IMG/VR virus record: IMGVR_UViG_3300025276_000018
Span: 1-24,671 of that record
Source: a virus
Reading direction: 5' to 3' (one strand)
Length of the DNA stretch: 24,671 bases
How positions within the stretch are numbered: position 1 is the first letter of the stretch; each line of letters begins with the position of its first letter. The notes beneath the pieces were generated by a model. It searched no databases. It was not told the origin of the DNA and saw only the letters and a program-made list of their open reading frames with translations. The position numbers and the translations under genes were made by a program. Shown in pieces: positions 1-8,799 of the stretch.

Positions 1-127
1 TGTTGGGAGGAGTGTAGCCTAATTCTTCTGCAATCTCACCAGGACTCTTGTGTTGATCAGCAAACATATACCATATAGTTTCTCTAAGCTCATTAACACT
101 GTTGGGATGACTTCTTTTGTTCCATCC
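1..127. repeat. Left copy of the 127-bp terminal overlap (circular contig)
   Basis: Bases 1-127 are identical to bases 24545-24671. The repeat lies inside an open reading frame that stays open across the join, so joining the ends gives a circle of 24,544 bp. An exact 127-bp overlap equals a common maximum assembler k-mer size, so this is more likely an assembly signature of a circular or circularly permuted molecule than a biological terminal repeat. Confidence 0.95.
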
Positions 128-481
128 ACCTGCAGGGTTCTTAGGTCCTATACGCTTGTCATCTAAACTGGGCAGTTTTGCTGTCCATTCACTGCTTCTG
201 TTGTCAATGTTACTGCCTTCATTTACTGATATTTTATATTCTACTTGGCCTAAGGCCATTGGTCTTCTAGTGCGTTGATTGTGTGCTACTAACCATTCAT
301 TGATACAAAGTGCATTTGTGCAACATGCTATGCCGCCATCATACATTATGTACATGTGCCAAGTTCCAGGCATTTCTACTTTAAGTTCTTTTACCCATTC
401 AAAGTAAGTGAGTTTTCTGTAATCTTCAATGTCTACTGTAGCTTTAAAAATATTGCGTATAGCTATTTTTTCTTTGTTCAT
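1..481 (-). CDS. C-terminal sigma-region-4-like helix-turn-helix protein; gene crosses the contig junction
   Basis: Joined across the circle, this gene runs from the ATG at 481 down to base 1 and on from 24544 to a TAA at 24498, giving 175 aa. AAGGAA lies 5 nt before the ATG. Residues about 1-60 contain aromatic-rich strands (FEWVKEL, WHMYIMYDGG) and a CC pair; I recognise no domain there. Residues about 145-173 read SPGEIAEELGY, then PPNIYYHI and a final amphipathic KKMQKML helix, which matches the helix-turn-helix of sigma-70 region 4.2 or LuxR-type proteins. It is the last gene of the long structural transcription unit. Inference: a DNA-binding regulator, possibly linked to the ATAAATA promoter motifs. 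The lack of sigma region 2 means it is not a complete sigma factor. An alternative is a packaging or DNA-end-binding protein. Confidence 0.85.
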   Translation of the reverse strand, partial: MNKEKIAIRNIFKATVDIEDYRKLTYFEWVKELKVEMPGTWHMYIMYDGGIACCTNALCINEWLVAHNQRTRRPMALGQVEYKISVNEGSNIDNRSSEWTAKLPSLDDKRIGPKNPAGGWNKRSHPNSVNELRETIWYMFADQHKSPGEIAEELGYTPPN

Positions 482-633
482 GTTTTTTCCTTGTTTAATT
501 TAAGAGTCATTTAAAGCCATTTAAATTCTTCATTAATAGTATTTAGTAGTAAGTGTAGGGGTGGCTATTTGATGTGTATATGTAGTGGCTATTGAGCGTT
601 TAAACCACCTAAGTTGACTAGATGTTGGGGTGT
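482..633. other. Intergenic spacer with short repeats
   Basis: This 152-bp spacer separates the 105-aa tail gene from the helix-turn-helix gene. It holds two direct copies of GTGGCTATT (561-569 and 585-593, 24 bp apart), a doubled CATTTAAA near 508-525, and one ATAAATA-like motif at 540-547. I see no open frame with a ribosome site and no terminator hairpin, so read-through into the last gene is possible. Confidence 0.6.
540..547 (-). promoter_or_regulatory. Degenerate ATAAATA-type late promoter motif
   Basis: The minus strand reads ACTAAATA followed by CTATTAATG, about 60 nt before the ATG at 481. It is the weakest member of the motif set (CTAAATA rather than ATAAATA), but its downstream bases resemble T4 late promoters. 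Assigned by resemblance only. Confidence 0.3.
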
Positions 634-951
634 TTAGTAGGTGCCTCCGTCTACTGTGGTAACGGTTATATCAGTGTTTTCCCATCTGCTGTTGCCGCTG
701 TTGTATATTAATGCTTGTCCGCCTGACACGCCACTGATTACAACATCAGTTAGGGCCGCTAAACTAGTTGTAGTTCCGTCTGCGGCATTGATCCATTTGC
801 CAATTGATGAATCATATTTAATAATTTGTCCATTTTGTAAACTTGTAATCTTTATATCACTTAAACCTTGTAAGCTAACACTGGCTTCAATATCTATTCC
901 GCTTGGAGTGTATTGGTGTAACGTTCCCTGTCCTAATGTAATTCTACTCAT
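634..951 (-). CDS. Small tail-fibre or tail-tip accessory protein
   Basis: A 105-aa protein made of two repeats of a beta-rich motif (LSDIKI.. NGQIIKYDSS.GKW and LTDVVI.. GGQALIYNSGNSRW), the pattern seen in phage fibre and adhesin proteins. It ends in VDGGTY, nearly the same C-terminus (IDGGTY) as the 327-aa fibre gene at 18706-19689. The ATG at 951 lies 1 nt past the tail-tip gene's TAG, with GGAG about 9 nt upstream inside that gene, so the two are probably translationally coupled. Its place at the end of the tail module suggests a role at the tail tip or as an adaptor for fibres. It lacks a recognisable enzymatic or receptor-binding domain. Confidence 0.8.
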   Translation of the reverse strand: MSRITLGQGTLHQYTPSGIDIEASVSLQGLSDIKITSLQNGQIIKYDSSIGKWINAADGTTTSLAALTDVVISGVSGGQALIYNSGNSRWENTDITVTTVDGGTY

Positions 952-952
952 T

Positions 953-2419
953 CTATAGCTCCAATGCTGAATTATAAGTTGTAGCTGCTACTTCAACTGT
1001 GTTGTCTTCTTTTAATTTAAGTTCTAATATTCTAAAGAAGTGCTGTGTTTCTCCAGCGCCTGTACCCCAACCAAAGTCTGGGTGTCTAATTTCTATAATA
1101 TCACTTGATTTAAGAAGCATGCCTTGGTGACTAACTGTTAGTAATACTGTGTAAAGGTCTCTGCTTAAATTTACTTGTTGTGTAACTAGGTCCAACACTT
1201 GGGCACTATTTGTTATCATTGTATAGTCTTCTTGTGTTTCAAGAACACTGCCGTTGTCTTCTACCTTAAAGGCAGCACTTTTAAATATAACTAAATCATC
1301 ATTAAACTTTGTAGCAGGGTTATTAAACACACCTGTATTTTTGTTTAGCTTTGCTGTTTTGTTTGGTAACTGCAATTGCATCTCACCAATAATATTGTCT
1401 TTAGTAAATATATGGCTGGTTGGTAAATTTAGTTGTTCATCTTTTTTACGTATACGGAATTCATACTTTCCATCTATAAACAACATCATGCCGTTGCATG
1501 TTTCAAGTATCTCACCAATGTTATCAAACAATTGTTTTTCTGTTTGTAGGAATCCATTAATCAATAAGCCGTTTCCACTTCTAGCCGCAGCACAATCTAA
1601 TCTAGCTTGTTTAAAACTTGCTAAGTTAATGTCAAGTCCTGGCACTAGGTTGCCATTTGCAGTTCTATCAAGACCTTTTCCATAAAATCTGTCAACCATA
1701 TAATCATACATAACGTCTGCAGGGTTTTGATCTGCACCACTAACAAGTACTTCATTGCCTTCTGCTAATTCAGCAGTGTTTAATAGTTTCTTGCCTTTGC
1801 ATGTTGCTGTGAATGTTGGCATTTGTCCACCAAATACATTACCATTTGCAGTTAGTACCATTGCTAGGTAACTAATGCCAGTGAGTGTATGTGTAGGTCC
1901 CCAAACACTAGAGCCAACACTGGTTGAAACAGCGGTGTCATATGTTTGTGTAAGTGATCCAGGATACCAGTTCCATGTCATAGTTGCGCCATGATATACT
2001 GTAGTGCTTATAAAGCCACCCAGTGTTTTTCCACCATTGCTGTTATCAGTTAGTGTACCGCCACTGGCTACATCCCATACTATAGTATCATTGAACCAAA
2101 GTTGTTCTATTGTTTCTATTTCACCTTCACACATTGCTAATATTATGTTTAGGTGTGTGGTGTTGTTTGGTTTATTGTCTACAATTGTTTGTATGTTACC
2201 TGCGCCGTCACTGCAATCAATGAATACACGTGTACCACCCATACGCTGTCTGCCGTATAGTGGATATATAGGATCATTATTTGATTGTTTGTTTATTAAA
2301 ACATTACTACGTGCTACTCTAGCCGCACGTGCCGCTTTAGCTTTAGCTTTTTTCTGTTGTTGATATTGGTAGATTGCCATTCCTACTTGTAATGCAATCT
2401 TTACAAATGTCTTACCCAT
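953..2419 (-). CDS. Tail tip / host-specificity protein (lambda gpJ-like role)
   Basis: A 488-aa protein. The N-terminus has a hydrophobic helix (KIALQVGMAIYQY) and a Lys/Ala/Arg-rich stretch (about 20-38), followed by a typical tail-tip segment with PIYPLYGRQRMGGTRVFIDCSD (about 50-71). The middle has LNIILAMCEGEIETIEQLWFND (about 89-110), resembling the start of gpJ-type tail hub proteins, and the C-terminal half has beta-rich domains with ILELKLKEDNTVEV near the end. It follows the DUF2163-like and DUF6950-like genes, the order of lambda L-K-I-J. It is much shorter than lambda J (over 1100 aa), so it probably forms only the hub, with receptor binding done by the separate fibre genes. The ATG at 2419 overlaps the previous gene's end and has GGAGAC upstream. 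Confidence 0.8.
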   Translation of the reverse strand: MGKTFVKIALQVGMAIYQYQQQKKAKAKAARAARVARSNVLINKQSNNDPIYPLYGRQRMGGTRVFIDCSDGAGNIQTIVDNKPNNTTHLNIILAMCEGEIETIEQLWFNDTIVWDVASGGTLTDNSNGGKTLGGFISTTVYHGATMTWNWYPGSLTQTYDTAVSTSVGSSVWGPTHTLTGISYLAMVLTANGNVFGGQMPTFTATCKGKKLLNTAELAEGNEVLVSGADQNPADVMYDYMVDRFYGKGLDRTANGNLVPGLDINLASFKQARLDCAAARSGNGLLINGFLQTEKQLFDNIGEILETCNGMMLFIDGKYEFRIRKKDEQLNLPTSHIFTKDNIIGEMQLQLPNKTAKLNKNTGVFNNPATKFNDDLVIFKSAAFKVEDNGSVLETQEDYTMITNSAQVLDLVTQQVNLSRDLYTVLLTVSHQGMLLKSSDIIEIRHPDFGWGTGAGETQHFFRILELKLKEDNTVEVAATTYNSALEL

Positions 2420-2825
2420 GCTGATGTCTCCATATACTGTAAGGTAGTGTAGGTTCTTCTAATGAACAAAGGACCATTCTACTTTTGTTATCACTATTGG
2501 TCCATCCCCACCCGTTACATACTATGTAACCACTTGGATAATATTGTTGTTCTACTATCACAATGTCTCCTGTTTCAGGGTTTGGTACTTGTTTGTATCC
2601 ATGTTTAGGAAGCCACTCTTCAGTTATTTTAAATCTTCTAGCTGTCCTAATGGCGCTAGCTAATGTATTGTATTTACCGTAAATTGCATCTAGTGTTTTA
2701 GTACCGTGCATCAAGTCATGATATTCCATAAACAATGTACAACAATCATTTTTACCACGTTCATATGCTTGACTCTTTTTATTACCAAGCCACATTCCTA
2801 GTTTTATAATATCTTCTTTAACCAT
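2412..2825 (-). CDS. DUF6950 / NlpC-P60-like tail assembly protein
   Basis: About 137 aa from the ATG at 2825; a GTG at 2831 would add two residues. The motif YERGKNDCCTLFMEYHDLMHG near the N-terminus (Cys at about 27-28) and GDIVIVE downstream match DUF6950 and NlpC/P60-like phage tail proteins, the lambda gpK position. In this family a Cys-His pair can cleave peptidoglycan. Here NDCC supplies the Cys, but I cannot pick a certain catalytic His (candidates: HGY or the final WRHQHG). It may therefore be a local wall-opening tail enzyme or only a structural relative. The start overlaps the upstream gene's stop by a few bases, and the stop overlaps the tail-tip ATG. Confidence 0.75.
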   Translation of the reverse strand: MVKEDIIKLGMWLGNKKSQAYERGKNDCCTLFMEYHDLMHGTKTLDAIYGKYNTLASAIRTARRFKITEEWLPKHGYKQVPNPETGDIVIVEQQYYPSGYIVCNGWGWTNSDNKSRMVLCSLEEPTLPYSIWRHQHG

Positions 2826-3387
2826 TTTCACGCCAAGTAACTTCTTTTTGAACGTTTACTGCGTAATCAAAACCTTTATCTAAAGGAAAGAATTCTTGTT
2901 GGCTTTTGGCGTTTGTGTATCTAGTTGCTACTCTATCAAAGTCACTCCAATGACTGGTAACGTCTATGGTTGCTTGTGTAGTATCACCTTCACTGTTGTA
3001 TGAGGCTGAAAGCACATCAATATAACCTTTAAATAAAATCATTTGATATGCAACTTTAAAGTCACTCATAAATGTTCTATATATTGTTACTGGCTTATCA
3101 ATGTATTCAAGTGTTTGAATAGTTTCTAAGGCACTTTCACCTGCTTTAATTTCAACAACTGCCGCTATGCCTATTTGTATTTTATCAATGTTGAATCCTG
3201 CATTATCAACTATTGTACTCATACTAAGGAGTCCGCCGGCTGCTTTGTACGTGTTGCCGTCTTCAAGTGTTAGGTCATATGGTGCTTGTGTAAAATAAAA
3301 GTTATTTGTTGCATCAATGTTAATTGCTACACTGTCATAGTATTCAATTACTTCACTTGCTACTAATTGCTCTAAAGTTAATGCCAT
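2818..3387 (-). CDS. Minor tail protein, DUF2163 / lambda gpL-like role
   Basis: A 189-aa protein starting MALTLEQL at 3387, two bases after the previous stop. An in-frame upstream extension to 3420 runs inside the preceding gene and is less likely. It is beta-rich throughout. The C-terminal pattern SHWSDFDRVATRYTN...QQEFFPLDKGFDYA...VTWREN resembles the end of DUF2163/gpL-type minor tail proteins of marine phages (tryptophan, RxTN, a Q then FP.D.GF). It sits between the composite minor tail protein and the DUF6950-like gene, the usual place of this family. It probably forms part of the tail-tip complex at the distal end of the tube. Confidence 0.7.
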   Translation of the reverse strand: MALTLEQLVASEVIEYYDSVAINIDATNNFYFTQAPYDLTLEDGNTYKAAGGLLSMSTIVDNAGFNIDKIQIGIAAVVEIKAGESALETIQTLEYIDKPVTIYRTFMSDFKVAYQMILFKGYIDVLSASYNSEGDTTQATIDVTSHWSDFDRVATRYTNAKSQQEFFPLDKGFDYAVNVQKEVTWRENG

Positions 3388-3388
3388 A

Positions 3389-6300
3389 TTATTTAAACCC
3401 ATCCAAATCAAACATAACACTTAGATAATAGTATCCATTTACATCTACAGTATAAGCAAAGCTGTCATTGCCTAGTGTAACTACTGCATGATACGGATCT
3501 TTAAACATAAGCTGTCCTACTTCTTGTGGTTTTCTAAATGGTAGTGGTACTCTAATTTTAACTTCACCAAATACGTTTGCTATGGCAGTGTTTAAACTTG
3601 TGTGTAGATTACCGTTCTCATTTGCACCATCAATAAATACTTCACCTCTTGTAAATGCATTAAACTCTGTGCCTCTAAAGCCTTCAAGTAATACTGTGGT
3701 ATCTCCGCCTAATACTGCATCTTTAACTCTAGGTGTTTTAGTAGTTCCGCCAGTATAGCTTGTTTTCCATAATATGTCTCCACCACCACTGTCTTGTAAT
3801 ATAAAGTAGAATGGTATTGCTTGTCCGTTTGCGGCTTGTGAGATAGCATGGAAGTCCTTAAATTCTTCAGCAGTCATTGCAGGATAATTTACATCCAATG
3901 TCCATTTTGTGTGTCCACTACTACGTGTATACTTAACACCACTTTGGCTGTTGTTTACAATAGTAGGAGTATTATAATTGATTTGTGCATCAGTTGGCGT
4001 TACTGTAGTTGGCCAAGTTTTACGTTGACTAAATCCAGCTGACAGCCATTCATCATCTGTATCAAATACGTCTGCTTGTTGACTTGGTGTTAATGGTGGA
4101 GCAACGTATGTATCTGCTAAACGTCCAATAGTTAACATTGAAACATCACTAACAGCATAACGTGTGCTTGGTGGATTAATTGGTGTTACGCCAGTAATAT
4201 ATCCGCTAGCATCTTGTTGTACTGTAAATGATGGATACAATGCTGGAAGAACACTAGGACTTGTTGCGCCCGGTATCCATCTGTCTGCTAATACTATTGC
4301 ACCATTAGTAAATGTTGATTCACCTGTTTGGTGTCTGTACTTTTGGTTACCTGAATTAAACATGTTTACACCACTAAAGATGTAAGGCAATGATTCAGTT
4401 AAACTTACTTTTAACGTACCTTTTGTAACTACTGCTGGCGTCTCAACTATAATATTATTATTTTCTATAGCAGTTTCTGCAAACTTACCTGTAGTTGAAT
4501 TAGTTAATGTTGCACCTGCTTCACCAATTTTACAAATGCCTTCACCATTGGCATCACTGCCATTAATTTGTTGCATTGTGCCTAACAAGTGAGTAATGTT
4601 ATTAGTAGTTGTTAGCATCTTATCAGCGTTTACAATAAACTTGGTAGCATCTACTGTAGGAGTAATAAATGTATTACTGTTTGCCAAGTACCAACTTATT
4701 AGTCCGCCTGTTGATTCTCTGTTGTATCTAATTGAACTGTCAGTTGAAGTCTGTGGATAAGCTAAGTTACCTCTAGAAAATACGTGTCCATTATATGTAG
4801 GGTTTTTGCCTGCAACAAAACTTTTAGTTGCACAACCAAACGTTGCTGGCTGATTATCAATAAAGTTCATATTAAAATAAGGGTCATTGTAGTAACTAGC
4901 AGTTTCAAGCCATCTTTCAGTTACAGTGTTGTATGTAAATACTGAAACAGCTGGTGCAAGGAAGTGTTGAATAGTAATAGTGTTACCATTATCATGTACT
5001 TCAAAGTTAGATAGTCTGCTACATTCAATTTCATCTGTATCACGTGTTTCCCAAGTAGTACCATTGAATCTGTAAACTTGAAATCCACCTGTTGAATTTG
5101 CATTTGGTTCATACTGTGTATCTAATCTTGTGCTTATTTGTCCAGCAATAACAAATACACTACCATCTGCTGACATTTTAGGTGCTATAGGATGTTCTAC
5201 TTGGAATGGTGTACCTGCACCTGGTGCAAGTGGGTCTGTATCAAATACACTAGCAAATAAATCTAGTCTAGTGTTAAGGTTTTGTACAATTGTTGTAAAG
5301 TGTGTAACGTCATTGTTTTCACCATTGTTGTATTCACTTAGTTGGCTATTCAGATAAAAGAATTCATATCTTGTACCAGTAAAGTATCTATTAGCTTTAG
5401 CAAAGTTACTAACCATCATTGTATTATTGTTAGCTACACTTACCATTTCACCAAAACGTGCTGTTGCTGTGTTGCTGGTTACTGGGTTTGGTACTACTGC
5501 TTTAACACTACAATGTGCAGTAGGGCTAGTAGTTTCATAAGGACCAATAACAAACACACGTCCATTACTGTCATATGTATGTCCTGGATCACCCAAACAT
5601 GCGTTGTATCCGTTTTGTGGACTAAACGCCATTACTGCAACATCCTTAATACCATCTTGTGGTCTAGCTGTTGATGCAGTTGTAGTAGGGTTAGCTAATA
5701 CTGTTTGATTTGTAGCGTTAAAAGTTGTGTCTGACAATACGCCTTGTAAGTCATGTACTGTTGCTGAAAAGAATCCTGGTGTAGTAGGCTTAAGCCCAAC
5801 TGTGTTATCAAACCAAAAGAATCTTGCGTCAAGTCCAGTACCATAGAATCTGTTTTTTGGATCACTAGCACCAGCCCATGTAAATCTATCACTTACTACG
5901 TACTCATCACCTGTCCATTCCATAATTTGATCTGCGGCTGTTTCTGATGTGTAAACAAACACGCCACCATCTTCACTCATAGTTCTAATTTTGTATTCAT
6001 TAAAGTTAGCAGTATTTTCTGCACTGGCAGTACCATTAACTAATGCTACGCTGTCTAGTGTTACATCTAATGTAGCACCTTTAAATCCGCTGTATGCGTT
6101 AGGACTAGCGTTGTTAGTAATATCTACCTTGTATACAGGGTCCCAACTAAGTCCAGCAAAAGCATTTGCTACTGCTGTGCCACCTGTTGTTGGTGTACCT
6201 GCACTGGCTGTAACGTTATATTTGGCTATGCTGTAATCTTTAGCTGTAGTTGTACCTGCGGCTTCAAACTTCAATAAGTCTGTTCCACCTGAGTTCCAAC

Positions 6301-6997
6301 TTAAATTAAATGTGTCTGCATCAATAGCTGAAACGTATAACTTTTCACCGTTGTACTTGGCCATAGTTCCGTCAAAGTTATTTAAGAAAGCTAATCCACT
6401 TGTGCTGAAACCAACGCTTGTTAGTACTGCTGGATTCCAATTAGTAGTAGTAGCACCTGTAACTAATGTAATGTCTTCTAAATCTTGTACTGTGTATTTT
6501 AATAATTCTGTTAAAGCACTGTTTGTGCTTAGTTGTACTGTTGTTGAAGTTAAAACTTTAACAAAGTATGCATTGCTGTTTAAACTTATTAATGTTGAAT
6601 CAAAGTTACTAGCATCAACTAGTTCACCATCTAAGAGTGCTGGTGTAGCTGGTACTGTAAATGTAATTGGTGTAGGACTAACAGCATTTGTAGCTGATGT
6701 AATGTTTACACTAATACGTCCTAGTTCTGCTTCAATTAATGGTTGATTCCAATACTGGTATATTGTATTCTCACCCCATTGTTCTAAGAATGCATCATGG
6801 TATGAACTCATCTTTTGTATTGTTGTGTTAATGTCTGCTGTTCCAGGAACTGTGCCAAGATCATTTAAGTATGCTTTGTAAGTTCCGTTTAGTAGTGCTT
6901 TAGTTCTTTTAAAAAATCCACTATCATTATCACCCAAATAAATTGGATTGATATAGTCTGTGGCCAAATTATCTGGATATGTAAATACGTTCTTCAT
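3389..6997 (-). CDS. Very large composite minor tail protein (1202 aa)
   Basis: The largest gene, 15 percent of the genome. Residues about 1-100 (FTYPDNLATDYINPIYLGD...WGENTIYQYWNQPLIEAELG) look like a virion-attachment domain. Then come Thr/Ser/Val-rich beta repeats (about 100-330), and a region with propeller-like strands such as ARFGEMVSVANNNTMMV and PIAPKMSADGSVFVIAG (about 480-760). The final 200 residues contain KWTLDVNYPAMTAEEFKDF, a signature I associate with distal tail proteins of marine phages (W.L.L.YP.MT.EEF). The ATG at 6997 overlaps the tape-measure stop (TAATG). Inference: a distal tail protein with a large inserted adhesin/propeller. I see no catalytic motif. The gene is Thr/Asn-rich and looks assembled from modules. 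Confidence 0.8.
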   Translation of the reverse strand: MKNVFTYPDNLATDYINPIYLGDNDSGFFKRTKALLNGTYKAYLNDLGTVPGTADINTTIQKMSSYHDAFLEQWGENTIYQYWNQPLIEAELGRISVNITSATNAVSPTPITFTVPATPALLDGELVDASNFDSTLISLNSNAYFVKVLTSTTVQLSTNSALTELLKYTVQDLEDITLVTGATTTNWNPAVLTSVGFSTSGLAFLNNFDGTMAKYNGEKLYVSAIDADTFNLSWNSGGTDLLKFEAAGTTTAKDYSIAKYNVTASAGTPTTGGTAVANAFAGLSWDPVYKVDITNNASPNAYSGFKGATLDVTLDSVALVNGTASAENTANFNEYKIRTMSEDGGVFVYTSETAADQIMEWTGDEYVVSDRFTWAGASDPKNRFYGTGLDARFFWFDNTVGLKPTTPGFFSATVHDLQGVLSDTTFNATNQTVLANPTTTASTARPQDGIKDVAVMAFSPQNGYNACLGDPGHTYDSNGRVFVIGPYETTSPTAHCSVKAVVPNPVTSNTATARFGEMVSVANNNTMMVSNFAKANRYFTGTRYEFFYLNSQLSEYNNGENNDVTHFTTIVQNLNTRLDLFASVFDTDPLAPGAGTPFQVEHPIAPKMSADGSVFVIAGQISTRLDTQYEPNANSTGGFQVYRFNGTTWETRDTDEIECSRLSNFEVHDNGNTITIQHFLAPAVSVFTYNTVTERWLETASYYNDPYFNMNFIDNQPATFGCATKSFVAGKNPTYNGHVFSRGNLAYPQTSTDSSIRYNRESTGGLISWYLANSNTFITPTVDATKFIVNADKMLTTTNNITHLLGTMQQINGSDANGEGICKIGEAGATLTNSTTGKFAETAIENNNIIVETPAVVTKGTLKVSLTESLPYIFSGVNMFNSGNQKYRHQTGESTFTNGAIVLADRWIPGATSPSVLPALYPSFTVQQDASGYITGVTPINPPSTRYAVSDVSMLTIGRLADTYVAPPLTPSQQADVFDTDDEWLSAGFSQRKTWPTTVTPTDAQINYNTPTIVNNSQSGVKYTRSSGHTKWTLDVNYPAMTAEEFKDFHAISQAANGQAIPFYFILQDSGGGDILWKTSYTGGTTKTPRVKDAVLGGDTTVLLEGFRGTEFNAFTRGEVFIDGANENGNLHTSLNTAIANVFGEVKIRVPLPFRKPQEVGQLMFKDPYHAVVTLGNDSFAYTVDVNGYYYLSVMFDLDGFK

Positions 6998-8799
6998 TAA
7001 TAAATCCCCTGGTTGCCGCGCCTGTTGAATGCATTTTGGATAATGCCTTCTATCTGCTTCTTATTATTTATCAGAAATTCTGTACCCGTTTGAGTATCTA
7101 TTGCATTGAGGTTTATCACTACAGATTGGTTACCGCCTCCAAAGCTATCTTCATTACTGGTTACTCTTGCAGGGCCACTTATAATTTCTGGGCCTGCTTC
7201 TCCAGCAATACCAAATTTACCAGCACCTAATGTACCGCCGTCTGCAAATAAGCCTCCAAAGAAACTTCCTATTCCACTTACTGCTGTACTAAACATACTG
7301 CCTAGTCCACCACCTCCGCCTCCACCAAAGAGACTTCCAATGATTCCGCCAATGCCGCCACCTGAGCCGCTTTTGCCGCCACCAAATAATCCACTAAAGA
7401 TATCTTGTAATTGATTACCACCTTGTAGTGCATCTTGTACTAGAGTCATCATAGTGTCTTTAAAGAATCCACTAAAGTCACCTGCGGCTAGTTTGCCATT
7501 AGCTAAACTATCTACAATGCTGTCACTTAGTGTTGTGAATGCTGTACTAACACCTTGAGTTGTTTCATTACTTGTAGCTAATACGCCATCTTTCATGTTA
7601 ACAAACAATGATTGGATTGCGTTTACTAAGTCTGGTACAATACTGTTTTTGTACATTACGTTAGCTAACTTATCCCAAGCTCTGGCTACTCCGCCTGTAA
7701 CAGCGTCTGTGGCACCCATGATCTTGTCACTTGCATCACCAAACACTCCAGTTATCTTTTCCTTTAGTGCTACTGCTTTGTCAAATATGCCTTGTATTGA
7801 ATCAGCAACTCCTTGGAACCATTTAACTACTGTCTGAACAATTTCTACAATGCCTTCAAACGCACTTTTTAAATATGGGATAGCTTTTTCTACTAGAGGA
7901 GTAATTGCAGTTGCAATATGCCCTAGTACTTCAAATAACGCTGAAAGTATTGGCCAAACAACGTCTGTTAATATTGTTCCAAGTAAACTTAGTGCTGGCT
8001 GTAGGTTATTAAATGCTGTCTTGACGCCATCAATAAAGGCTGGCATCTTAGCTAATGCTTTATCTGCTAGGTCAACTAGTAGTGGTAATAAAGGTGTAAT
8101 AACATCAGTCATCATCTGACCTAAACCTGCTTGTAGTCTACCTATTGTGTCATTGAATTTCTCTGCGTTCTCTGCGGCCTCAAGTGGAACAATATTACTA
8201 TGAGCTTCTACGTCTGCTAGTGTTGCTTCTAATTGTCCTGCGCCTTTGTTTAAACTTGCAAATTGCTTTTGGATTAACGGACCTGCACGTCCACCCACAA
8301 CTTTAGCAAATTCTTCTGTTGAAATTGTGCCATCATTGAGGCCTTTAACCATTGCTTTAAGCAATTCTGGTCCTGATTTAAGTTCACCGTTTGACGTCTT
8401 TACACTTTCACCAAGTTTGCCAACAATCTCATCAAAACCTTTTCCGCCTTCAATACCTTTTTGTAGTGCGGTTGATGTGTTAAGCATGGCTCTATCAAAT
8501 GTAGCCGCATCAATGCCTGCTTCATTCATAGCTCCTTTTAGTACTTGAAAACCTTTAAATGCTTCACCACTTGCGGCTGCGCCTGCGGCTCTTGCACTCT
8601 TTGCTAATGAGTCAAATTCATTTATTTTATCACCAACTATTTTAACTACTCCAAGTGCGGCTAGTGCTCCTGCCGCTACTCCTAGTGCTGCCTTAAACTT
8701 ACCAGCACCAGCTGTTAATCCTCCTAGTCCACCACTAACCTTTTTTATAGGTCCACTAGCGTTGTCCTTAGCGTTGATGTTAATGTTATAATCTGCCAT
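6997..8799 (-). CDS. Tail tape-measure protein
   Basis: A 600-aa protein that sets tail length and occupies the tail lumen. The N-terminus (MADYNININAKDNASGPIKKVSGG) and Ala/Gly-rich helices match the family. Two hydrophobic stretches lie in the middle (PLLPLLVDL and LLGTILTDVVWPILSALFEVLGHIA, about 230-295), then glycine-rich runs (GGGKSGSGGGIGGIIG and GGGGGGGLGSMF, about 475-500). The C-terminus has FADGGTLGAGKFGIAGEAGPEII, the common tail-domain motif of lambda-type tape measures. From 600 aa the tail would be short, very roughly 90 nm at the usual 0.15 nm per residue. It starts at 8799, overlapping by one base the stop of the frameshifted chaperone, the canonical G-GT-H order. Confidence 0.93.
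   Translation of the reverse strand: MADYNININAKDNASGPIKKVSGGLGGLTAGAGKFKAALGVAAGALAALGVVKIVGDKINEFDSLAKSARAAGAAASGEAFKGFQVLKGAMNEAGIDAATFDRAMLNTSTALQKGIEGGKGFDEIVGKLGESVKTSNGELKSGPELLKAMVKGLNDGTISTEEFAKVVGGRAGPLIQKQFASLNKGAGQLEATLADVEAHSNIVPLEAAENAEKFNDTIGRLQAGLGQMMTDVITPLLPLLVDLADKALAKMPAFIDGVKTAFNNLQPALSLLGTILTDVVWPILSALFEVLGHIATAITPLVEKAIPYLKSAFEGIVEIVQTVVKWFQGVADSIQGIFDKAVALKEKITGVFGDASDKIMGATDAVTGGVARAWDKLANVMYKNSIVPDLVNAIQSLFVNMKDGVLATSNETTQGVSTAFTTLSDSIVDSLANGKLAAGDFSGFFKDTMMTLVQDALQGGNQLQDIFSGLFGGGKSGSGGGIGGIIGSLFGGGGGGGLGSMFSTAVSGIGSFFGGLFADGGTLGAGKFGIAGEAGPEIISGPARVTSNEDSFGGGNQSVVINLNAIDTQTGTEFLINNKKQIEGIIQNAFNRRGNQGIY

Noticed and set aside
1-127. 127-bp repeat as a biological direct terminal repeat
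   Set aside because: Exact k-mer length and a gene running through the join make an assembly overlap more likely; coverage data would settle it.
3388-3420. Longer start for the DUF2163-like gene
   Set aside because: It would overlap the conserved end of the 1202-aa gene; the ATG at 3387 directly follows that gene's stop.
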